Notes under the pieces: model-generated
What the model was told of the DNA's origin: nothing
The model's input: only the letters and a program-made list of their open reading frames with translations
Databases searched by the model: none
Made by a program: the position numbers and the translations under genes
In this document: positions 10,259 through 17,191 of the stretch, one piece after another
How the letters are laid out: the number at the start of each line of letters is the position of its first letter
How positions within the stretch are numbered: position 1 is the first letter of the stretch
From: an uncultured Duncaniella sp.
GTDB taxonomy: Bacteria > Bacteroidota > Bacteroidia > Bacteroidales > Muribaculaceae
Length of the DNA stretch: 64,000 nt
Reading direction: 5' to 3'
Assembly (NCBI GenBank): GCA_958352885.1
Contig: CATWQI010000003.1
Span: 62,001-126,000, forward strand

Positions 10259-10729
10259 ATGTCTGATTATTGCTCACCGCATATTAAATCATACAGGCAC
10301 CACATGCCTCTCCAGATGCGCTTCAACGACATCGATATGCTCGGACACCTCAACAACAGCGTCTACCTCACATTTATGGACCTTGCAAAAACCGATTATT
10401 TCCGCAAAGTACTCGGGGAAAAGCTCGAATGGGACAAGATAGGGGTAGTGATAGTCAACATAAACTGTAATTTCTGCGCTCCGACATTCTTCGACGACAC
10501 GATAGAGGTCGAAACCGCCGTAGTGGCGATAGGGGAGAAGAGCCTCACTCTGGAGCAACGCATATACTCTCCTGACAACGGACAGGTAAAATGCGAATGC
10601 CGCACCATAATGTCGGGATTTGACATGACCACAAATACTTCCACTCCTATTCTTCCCGAATGGATAGAAGCTTTCGAGGCATACGAGAACCGTACTTTGC
10701 GCAAATCCAAAACATCTAAAGAAGTGTAA
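10259..10729 (+). CDS. Acyl-CoA thioesterase, 4HBT/YbgC-type hotdog fold
   Basis: A 156-residue single hotdog domain. The motif RFNDIDMLGHLNNSVYLTFMD carries the catalytic Asp and the Asn and His positions typical of 4-hydroxybenzoyl-CoA thioesterase and YbgC-like enzymes. It should hydrolyse acyl-CoA or acyl-ACP thioesters in the cytoplasm; chain length cannot be read from sequence. The stop is six bases before the next start, so it is probably co-transcribed with the rRNA methyltransferase. Confidence 0.88.
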   Translation: MSDYCSPHIKSYRHHMPLQMRFNDIDMLGHLNNSVYLTFMDLAKTDYFRKVLGEKLEWDKIGVVIVNINCNFCAPTFFDDTIEVETAVVAIGEKSLTLEQRIYSPDNGQVKCECRTIMSGFDMTTNTSTPILPEWIEAFEAYENRTLRKSKTSKEV

Positions 10730-10735
10730 TCCACA

Positions 10736-12184
10736 ATGGCTGACAAAAGAGAATTGCCTGACAGATTCGTGGAAATGATTGACAAGCTCGGACTTGAAGG
10801 GCTTGCAGAATCGTTACGTACCGGAGAGCCATCGGTAGCCATAAGAGTCAACACAAGGAAGGCTGCCGGATGGATTGAAAACAAATATTCAGAACCGGAG
10901 ATAACCGATACTGCCGACTCGAGTGTGCCCTGGTGCGATGCCGGAAACTATCTGCCTGAACGTCCGGCTTTCACACTTGACCCTGCATTTCACCAGGGAC
11001 GGTACTATGTGCAGGAGGCGTCGTCGATGTTTCACAGTCATGTGGTGAAAACTCTGATTGAATTTCTATCGCATGAACGGTCATGCACTCCTGAGATGAC
11101 TGTCACACTTCTTGACGCTTGTGCTGCTCCAGGCGGCAAAACCACAGCCGCTATTGACGCACTTCCTGAAGGCTCCGTTGTTGTTGCCAACGAATATGTG
11201 CCCTCACGGGCAGCTATATTGCGTGAGAATGCTATCAAATGGGGCTATCCGGGCATAATAGTGACAAGAGGCGACACCCGTGACATCGGAAAGCTACATG
11301 ACACATTCGATATCGTGATGGCTGATGTTCCATGCTCGGGCGAAGGTATGATGCGTAAGGACGATGATGCCGTGGCACAATGGTCGGAAGGTCTGATAGA
11401 GGAGTGCGCCGAACGTCAATGGGAGATAGTGTGCAACCTATGGAACTCACTGCGTCCCGGCGGATATATGATATACAGCACATGCACTTTCAACCGCCGC
11501 GAGAATGAGGAGACTGTATCCCGAATAATCAATGAGCTCGGAGGAGAAAGCATTGAGATACCGACATGCGAGAGCTGGGGTATAGCCGGCGGAATAGACA
11601 CACCTCACCACTGTTACCGTTTTCTTCCGGGTAGGATAAGAGGCGAGGGGCTTTTTGTGGCTGTTATACGCAAGAACGGGGATATGACCTCGTCCATACG
11701 TCAGGAACGTCCTGCACGATTAAAATCAAAAGCTGCCAAAGGGGATAAAGCCAAGAGCGATACAGCGCTGGTATCAGCAGCTTCTGAATGGATTAAGAAT
11801 TGCGTGGATATGGAGGTATATGTCGATGCCGACCGTGTGACAGCATTTCCCAAAGCGCATATCCGATTACTCCGGGAGATTAAAGGCAGACTGGACGTGA
11901 TACATGAGGGTGTGTTGCTCGGCACTGTGAAGGGGAGGGATATAATACCTTCACAGTCGCTTGCCATGTCATTGTCTGTAGCCGCTGACAAGTTCGAGCG
12001 ACATAATCTCAACCGAGAGGAAGCGTTGCGCTATCTGCACGGTGACACCCCCACTCTCCCCGAAGGGATGAAACGTGGATTTGTGCTCCTCACATACCGG
12101 AACATGCCTCTCGGATTCGTCAAAAATATCGGGAACCGTTCAAACAACCTCTATCCCGCCCCGTGGCGAATCAAACACCTGTAA
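10736..12184 (+). CDS. RsmB/RsmF-type rRNA m5C methyltransferase
   Basis: A 482-residue NOL1/NOP2/Sun-family enzyme. The SAM-binding motif LLDACAAPGGKT lies near residue 125. The two catalytic cysteines sit in DVPCSGEGM (near 202) and in STCTFNRRENE (near 250). The C-terminal third resembles the RsmF C-terminal and PUA-like RNA-binding region, so an RsmF-like role (C1407 of 16S rRNA in E. coli) is plausible. Its neighbour trmD is also an RNA methyltransferase. Confidence 0.92.
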   Translation: MADKRELPDRFVEMIDKLGLEGLAESLRTGEPSVAIRVNTRKAAGWIENKYSEPEITDTADSSVPWCDAGNYLPERPAFTLDPAFHQGRYYVQEASSMFHSHVVKTLIEFLSHERSCTPEMTVTLLDACAAPGGKTTAAIDALPEGSVVVANEYVPSRAAILRENAIKWGYPGIIVTRGDTRDIGKLHDTFDIVMADVPCSGEGMMRKDDDAVAQWSEGLIEECAERQWEIVCNLWNSLRPGGYMIYSTCTFNRRENEETVSRIINELGGESIEIPTCESWGIAGGIDTPHHCYRFLPGRIRGEGLFVAVIRKNGDMTSSIRQERPARLKSKAAKGDKAKSDTALVSAASEWIKNCVDMEVYVDADRVTAFPKAHIRLLREIKGRLDVIHEGVLLGTVKGRDIIPSQSLAMSLSVAADKFERHNLNREEALRYLHGDTPTLPEGMKRGFVLLTYRNMPLGFVKNIGNRSNNLYPAPWRIKHL

Positions 12185-12233
12185 CTGAAATACAACTGTT
12201 TAAAACATACCATAACACAACAATATATCTATC

Positions 12234-12914
12234 ATGAGAATTGACATACTCACAGTGCTGCCGGAGATGATAGAGTCTCCTCTCAACTGCTCCATACTTA
12301 AACGCGCCCAAGACAAAGGGCTTTGTGAGATTGTGGTACACAATCTGCGTGAATATACCACCAACAAGCATCGTAAAGTGGACGACTATCCCTTTGGCGG
12401 AGAAGCCGGAATGGTGATGCAGATTGAACCGGTGGACCGTGCGATAGCCGACCTCAAGTCACAGCGTGAGTATGACGAAGTCATCTTCACCTCACCCGAC
12501 GGTGAACAGTTTGACCAGCCGATGGCAAACTCCCTCTCGCTTGCCAACAACCTCATAATCCTCTGCGGGCATTACAAAGGGGTGGATTACCGCATACGCG
12601 AACATCTGATTACAAAGGAAATATCAATAGGCGACTATGTGCTCACAGGGGGTGAAATACCTGCCGTCGTCATAGCCGACGCAGTGATTCGACTTATACC
12701 CGGAGCCATAGGCGACGAGCAGAGTGCGCTGAGTGATTCATATCAGGACAACCTGCTTGCCCCTCCGGTATATACACGCCCTGCCGAATATAAGGGATGG
12801 AAAGTACCCGACATTCTTCTGTCAGGACACAAAGCAAAGATTGATGACTGGAAACACGAGCAAGCCCTTGAACGCACTCGCCGCCTGCGACCGGATTTAC
12901 TGACAGGGGACTGA
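12234..12914 (+). CDS. trmD: tRNA (guanine-N1)-methyltransferase TrmD
   Basis: A 226-residue SPOUT methyltransferase that makes m1G37 in tRNAs reading CNN and some other codons. Seen: MRIDILTVLPEM at the start, GGEAGMVMQIEP, the trefoil-knot SAM site (GDYVLTGGEIPAVV) and the conserved LSGHKAKIDDWK near residue 200. Normal length. It ends only nine bases before the convergent FecR-like gene, with no obvious terminator between them. Confidence 0.97.
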   Translation: MRIDILTVLPEMIESPLNCSILKRAQDKGLCEIVVHNLREYTTNKHRKVDDYPFGGEAGMVMQIEPVDRAIADLKSQREYDEVIFTSPDGEQFDQPMANSLSLANNLIILCGHYKGVDYRIREHLITKEISIGDYVLTGGEIPAVVIADAVIRLIPGAIGDEQSALSDSYQDNLLAPPVYTRPAEYKGWKVPDILLSGHKAKIDDWKHEQALERTRRLRPDLLTGD

Positions 12915-12922
12915 AAATCTAT

Positions 12923-13849
12923 CTATTCTATCAATATTTTCCCATCTATAAGCCATGTCCGGGCATTCCATAAAGCATCGTCTATGAAACCGGGCTTACT
13001 GAGCTTTATTGTCCGCGCTTTAAATGTTTTATTTACAAGACCCTGAATAATGCCGGTCTTGTAATCACTCTTGCATACCAAAAGCATATAATGCGCCGAC
13101 GGATCATAAACCGAGGGATACCAGTCCACTTTTAATTCAGACTCACCGCTGATAAATATATTCTCACCATTAACACCGCCGTCAAACATAAACTGCGGAG
13201 CCGCACCCGGGATTAATCTGATAACGTTGACATATACAGTATCATTCCCGGGAATGCGATCAGTGATAATGTATGACACCACAGAATCCTCAGGTTCAAC
13301 TACTATATCAAGACTTATTCTGAGACTGTCAGGCTCTGTAAGTTGCACTTTTTTAAAAATAAGGTCATCGAGCATGTTTCCGAAACGGTTACTGTAAGCA
13401 GGCTGCACAACAGAGTCAGTATCAGCGTTTTTTTCAGCAGGACCGCGCATTACTGAACCTGTAACCACACCTGTCACACGCTTGTTGCGTCGCGACTTAC
13501 TGCTATCGCCACTATTAGTATCCACCATAGCACCGGTGAGAAGCGATGTAGTTGATTTTGATTGTTTCTTAGCTGCGATTATTATATCAGACACCACTGT
13601 CTCGCCCGGCTCTGAACTATAAAATATACCTTTTGTTTCTTTATCCTTTATTCCGATGACAGAATTATCCCCTATCTTCACTTTATCATTGATTCTAACA
13701 GCCTCACGTTTCTTTGCTGTAACCCATTGATAATCTTTGAGGAGCTTTACATCACCTGACGTACGAAACACCTCATAACGTTCGGCTGAGTAGCCTGTCA
13801 TTATGGAAAGAAGCAAAGATATCATCAACAGTAATGCTTTCTTTTTCAT
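12923..13849 (-). CDS. Exported FecR-like protein of the CHAT/CHASE2 locus
   Basis: A 308-residue protein with a signal peptide (residues 1-22). Residues 24-90 (start YEVFRTSGDVKLL, then a run of short beta-strands with NDKVKIGDNSVIGI) resemble the FecR domain, which binds ligands in the periplasm. A Ser/Lys/Arg-rich linker (about 100-150) follows, then a beta-rich domain with FDGGVNGENIFISG and a YMLLVCKSDY strand that I do not recognise. It is the last gene of a four-gene minus-strand operon, starting one base after the CHASE2 stop. FecR-like and CHASE2 proteins are neighbours in other phyla, which supports a shared sensory role. The FecR assignment is tentative. Confidence 0.6.
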   Translation of the reverse strand: MKKKALLLMISLLLSIMTGYSAERYEVFRTSGDVKLLKDYQWVTAKKREAVRINDKVKIGDNSVIGIKDKETKGIFYSSEPGETVVSDIIIAAKKQSKSTTSLLTGAMVDTNSGDSSKSRRNKRVTGVVTGSVMRGPAEKNADTDSVVQPAYSNRFGNMLDDLIFKKVQLTEPDSLRISLDIVVEPEDSVVSYIITDRIPGNDTVYVNVIRLIPGAAPQFMFDGGVNGENIFISGESELKVDWYPSVYDPSAHYMLLVCKSDYKTGIIQGLVNKTFKARTIKLSKPGFIDDALWNARTWLIDGKILIE

Positions 13850-13850
13850 T

Positions 13851-15011
13851 TCATTTATTCTTTAGAAGTGACAATGGATTTTTTAATTTTCTGAACAGAG
13901 ACTGTGATTTTTTACAGATTTTTGATACAATGACTGGTACCTCTTCGGCAAATTCCCATATATCCACAGCCAGAAGTGACAGAGCTATCATAAGCAACGG
14001 AAGCGTCAGGTCAAGCGAATAACCGTAAGAGATGAACACTATTGAGCCGAATGACACCATTATAACCAGAAAGCCTACCTGCATCCATCTCACCACCATA
14101 TTTCCAGGCTTGGTATCACCTATAGTCAGCTGGGTAACTATGAAGATTAATGCTAAAGCTATTGCCAGCATATATTCAATCCAGTCGGGCACAGGATTGA
14201 TATAATTACCGTTGAGAATAGTCGCAGCAGCGTATGCATGGATAAATACACCCGGAGTCGCCTCATCTATAGGAGTGGAATGTATATCGTTAAAATCATC
14301 AACAGCTCCCACCATCACTATGCGGTCAGTCAATAATTCGGTATTGTCAGCAATCTCGTCAGCCATCACTACATCAAACTCATGCGAATGGAATGAAATG
14401 ATTTCCGAACTCTTGCCACGAGCGAGGAGTTTCGCATACTTTTCAGGAGCGTAAATATCCACTGCGGCAGCTGCAAACGAATCGAAATGGTTGCCGTCGA
14501 CATCCGTGAAATATGGATTGAAACTACGGATTACACTTCTGACCGACGTTGCGTCAAGATTGACCATTCCGGGAACGCCTGCATCCACATAGTCGTAAAG
14601 GGATGCAGGCAAATTCCCGGGTTGTTCTTCCTCGTCCATGAATAAATCGGCATACACAACATCGCCAAGCATATTCATGGCATTTACAAGCACCGTATCG
14701 CTCATGTCACGCTCAGGAAACATAATGTCAATAGCCGTCACCCTTGGTCGTGCGGCAGCAATAGTCCGCAATGTCTCGGCTATCTCCGGTCGGCTGAGAT
14801 TATCGACGCCAACCACTGTTATCCTGTCCTCGTAATGCTTGACATTTCTACCGTCCGCCACAAGGGTATAGAAATCGGAAGCAAGGAAATCGGAAGCTTT
14901 CTCAAGCGGTGAAAAATAGGACAGCGAAGTGAAGTCGTAAGCTATGAACCACGACAGACAAAACGCTAACACAGCTATTCCACAAACTTTAAAATACTTT
15001 CTCAATTTCAT
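13851..15011 (-). CDS. CHASE2-domain membrane protein without output domain
   Basis: A 386-residue protein read from the ATG at 15011; an upstream in-frame ATG would run through the palindrome in the leader. Topology: one N-terminal helix (about 8-26), an extracytoplasmic CHASE2 domain (about 35-275; hallmarks ITVVGVDN, VTAIDIMF, DRIVMVGA, GVFIHAYAA), then three helices (about 281-300, 310-330, 334-350) and a short basic tail. Most CHASE2 proteins carry a kinase, adenylate cyclase or other output domain after the third helix; here there is none, so any signal must pass through partners. It lies between a TPR gene and the FecR-like gene. Confidence 0.88.
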   Translation of the reverse strand: MKLRKYFKVCGIAVLAFCLSWFIAYDFTSLSYFSPLEKASDFLASDFYTLVADGRNVKHYEDRITVVGVDNLSRPEIAETLRTIAAARPRVTAIDIMFPERDMSDTVLVNAMNMLGDVVYADLFMDEEEQPGNLPASLYDYVDAGVPGMVNLDATSVRSVIRSFNPYFTDVDGNHFDSFAAAAVDIYAPEKYAKLLARGKSSEIISFHSHEFDVVMADEIADNTELLTDRIVMVGAVDDFNDIHSTPIDEATPGVFIHAYAAATILNGNYINPVPDWIEYMLAIALALIFIVTQLTIGDTKPGNMVVRWMQVGFLVIMVSFGSIVFISYGYSLDLTLPLLMIALSLLAVDIWEFAEEVPVIVSKICKKSQSLFRKLKNPLSLLKNK

Positions 15012-15033
15012 TATATGTTGCCATCCGGATTGC

Positions 15034-15053
15034 GGACGTGGCACGCCACGTCC
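15034..15053. repeat. Perfect 9-bp-arm palindrome, REP-like unit
   Basis: GGACGTGGC and GCCACGTCC flank a two-base centre in the 48-base gap between the TPR gene and the CHASE2 gene. It is GC-rich in an otherwise AT-rich spacer and looks like a dispersed palindromic unit. I found only this copy by eye. In the transcript it would form a stable hairpin about 22 bases before the CHASE2 start codon. Confidence 0.6.
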
Positions 15054-15059
15054 CTACTA

Positions 15060-16043
15060 TTATTTCGGGGTTTGTTTGAGGAGACCGTTGATATAGTTGT
15101 ACATCGGAGAGCCCTTCTCCCCTTTCTTCTCAAGATAGCTGAGGTACTCGGTCATCATCTTACGGCTCTTCTTGTAATTCTTTTCCTTGTAATATGCGAT
15201 TGCGACATTGGAACGGTAGGCATTTCCAAGACCTGTTTCCATCATCCCCAATGCCTCAAGATGTCTCATCATATCTTCGGAACTCTCGATTGACTCCTTG
15301 TTGAATCCGAATGCACGGCTCGTAGTAGTGATGTAATATCCCAAATGAGCATTTCCGCAGACTGCAAGAGAATTAATCTTATCCTCCATTATATCCTTAT
15401 TTATCTTGATAAAGATGTCGGACGAAGCCTGATATCCGGGGACCATATCATCCCATCGCTGAAGATTGGAATAGAACACAGACTGAATTATATGAAGGCA
15501 TCCGTTAAGCCAATGGTTTTCCATAGAAGTGCCTGTATATGACTTCTGACACTTCTCGGCAAGTTCCAATGCCTCTTTGATTTTTCCATGCTCAGCCAGG
15601 ATTTCAGTCTGACGATACACCATGGCTGCATATTGCCACGATTCCTGTCCTACCTCATCCTCAATCGCCTGAAGAGCAGCCTGAGAGGTTGCCCACGCAG
15701 GTTCGGTAAATTTATCATAGATAGTCTGCATGGTAAGGGTCATATAATGGTCATCGCCAAGCACACGACGGTTGAAGGCTAATTTCTCCTCCTTGTCATC
15801 GATATTTTCCATGAGGAACTGAGCTGTCAACGCCTCATAATAGTTGCAAAAAGCCAAATCCATCTCGCTGAACGCAGCGTAACCATCATTTGCAACTGAA
15901 CCCCGTATCATCGGTAGCGTCTCTCTCACGGTATAGAAATCACCTTCGGGAAAATTTGCGGTCATTTTAGACACCAATTCATTCAAAGCCGATGCCGATA
16001 AAACTGACAGCATCGCGAAAACTACTAATAAAGCCTTTTTCAT
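15060..16043 (-). CDS. Exported TPR-like protein, paralogue A
   Basis: A 327-residue protein with a signal peptide (MKKALLVVFAMLSVLSASA). The mature part is all helical, with tetratricopeptide-like spacing and motifs shared with the next gene upstream: FCNYYEAL, VLGDDHYMTLTM, SWQYAAMV and the final YKEKNYKKSRKMMTEYLSYLEK. It is the second gene of the minus-strand operon, 35 bases after paralogue B and 48 bases before CHASE2. Codon use is close to that of the rest of the window. A scaffold, ligand or substrate for the divergent CHAT protease is an inference from position. Confidence 0.8.
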   Translation of the reverse strand: MKKALLVVFAMLSVLSASALNELVSKMTANFPEGDFYTVRETLPMIRGSVANDGYAAFSEMDLAFCNYYEALTAQFLMENIDDKEEKLAFNRRVLGDDHYMTLTMQTIYDKFTEPAWATSQAALQAIEDEVGQESWQYAAMVYRQTEILAEHGKIKEALELAEKCQKSYTGTSMENHWLNGCLHIIQSVFYSNLQRWDDMVPGYQASSDIFIKINKDIMEDKINSLAVCGNAHLGYYITTTSRAFGFNKESIESSEDMMRHLEALGMMETGLGNAYRSNVAIAYYKEKNYKKSRKMMTEYLSYLEKKGEKGSPMYNYINGLLKQTPK

Positions 16044-16078
16044 AGCAATAATTATTTGATTAAGTTGCTATCAATACC

Positions 16079-17065
16079 TTATTTATTTGGCGTTTTTGAA
16101 AGCATATCTTTATATATCTTATAGTTATAGCCATCTTTTTCACCAATGCTTTCAAGATATTGCAAATACTCTATCATCATTGGACGACTTTTATCGTATT
16201 CTTTTTTTAGATAATACGCATTACCTATATTAGCCAAATAACTTTTTGCAAGTCCACATTCACCCAGCCCCATTTCTTTTAGTTGTGATAACGAAATCTC
16301 AGACATTGTAATTGCCATATCTTCTTCACCATGAGCACGAAGCAATTGTGACAAATTAAAAGTTAAAGACGTTATGGCTCCATAACATAATGATGACTGT
16401 TTTTTATTCTGTACATCCTCAGCCATCTTATTCATAAAATCATGAGTAATATTCATACTATCCTCCATCTTATCATATTTACCTGTATTATTATACAATA
16501 CAGCCTGAATGCCATATAGACTTGCATGGAACCAATTTTCAGGTAATTTATTTCCGAATGATTTATCCAAGTGAGTATTTAGCAATTTTAATGCATCCTT
16601 AATTTTACTTCTTTGAGCTAAAATTGACACTTTATGTTCAATCATAGATGCATATTGCCAGCTGTCAATTCCAAGTTCATTCTCAATAGCTGCAAGGGCT
16701 TCATCAGCATATTTTGTTGCATCATTGGATAACTTCTTATATATGGCTTTCATAGTCAGAGTCATATAATGGTCTTTGCCAAGTACTTTTTCAGATAATT
16801 CAAATTTACTGTCACAATCTGATATTCTATCATATGTATATATGCTAAGAACAGCCTCATAATAATTACAAAAGGCATCATCCATCTCACTAAATCCCAA
16901 TGCATTTCCCTCCGCTATTTTTTCCTTTATATCTTTTATATTCGTACTCACATACGCAAAATGTCCCTTGCTGAATTCTTCACCCATTTTGGAGGTAACA
17001 ATGGATAGCGCCGAAGCCGACATGACTGACAGCATCGCGAAAACTACTAATAAAGCCTTTTTCAT
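16079..17065 (-). CDS. Exported TPR-like protein, paralogue B
   Basis: A 328-residue paralogue of the downstream gene. The last 41 coding-strand bases of the signal-peptide segment next to the start codon are identical between the two genes, yet the mature proteins are far apart, sharing only motifs such as FCNYYEA, GKDHYMTLTM and SWQYAS. Base composition is clearly more AT-rich than in paralogue A, suggesting separate histories for the mature part. It is the first gene of the minus-strand operon. Its promoter is at 17108-17138, fused back to back with that of the CHAT gene. Confidence 0.8.
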   Translation of the reverse strand: MKKALLVVFAMLSVMSASALSIVTSKMGEEFSKGHFAYVSTNIKDIKEKIAEGNALGFSEMDDAFCNYYEAVLSIYTYDRISDCDSKFELSEKVLGKDHYMTLTMKAIYKKLSNDATKYADEALAAIENELGIDSWQYASMIEHKVSILAQRSKIKDALKLLNTHLDKSFGNKLPENWFHASLYGIQAVLYNNTGKYDKMEDSMNITHDFMNKMAEDVQNKKQSSLCYGAITSLTFNLSQLLRAHGEEDMAITMSEISLSQLKEMGLGECGLAKSYLANIGNAYYLKKEYDKSRPMMIEYLQYLESIGEKDGYNYKIYKDMLSKTPNK

Positions 17066-17075
17066 GGCAATAATA

Positions 17076-17107
17076 TTTGATTAATGTGATTAATATGGTT
17101 ATATTTG
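17076..17107 (+). promoter_or_regulatory. Bacteroidota promoter of the CHAT gene
   Basis: TTTG at 17076-17079, a 20-base spacer, then TATATTTG at 17100-17107: an exact match to the Bacteroidota -33/-7 pattern. Transcription should start near 17114, inside the -7 element of the opposing promoter. The leader to the ATG at 17192 is about 78 bases. Confidence 0.75.
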
Positions 17108-17138
17108 CAAATATAGACATTAGATTTTAATTAATCAA
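17108..17138 (-). promoter_or_regulatory. Opposing promoter of the TPR/CHASE2/FecR-like operon
   Basis: On the minus strand, TTG at 17138-17136, a 20-base spacer and TATATTTG at 17115-17108. It abuts the plus-strand -7 element, so 17100-17115 is the perfect palindrome TATATTTGCAAATATA. The two polymerases would occupy the same DNA. Confidence 0.72.
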
Positions 17139-17191
17139 TCAAAAATCTGTTTTTAAGCCACTTTTTAACAGATTGAACATTGCTTCATCCC

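Noticed and set aside
12915..12960. Terminator between convergent trmD and the FecR-like gene
   Set aside because: Only eight bases separate the stops and no stem could be drawn.
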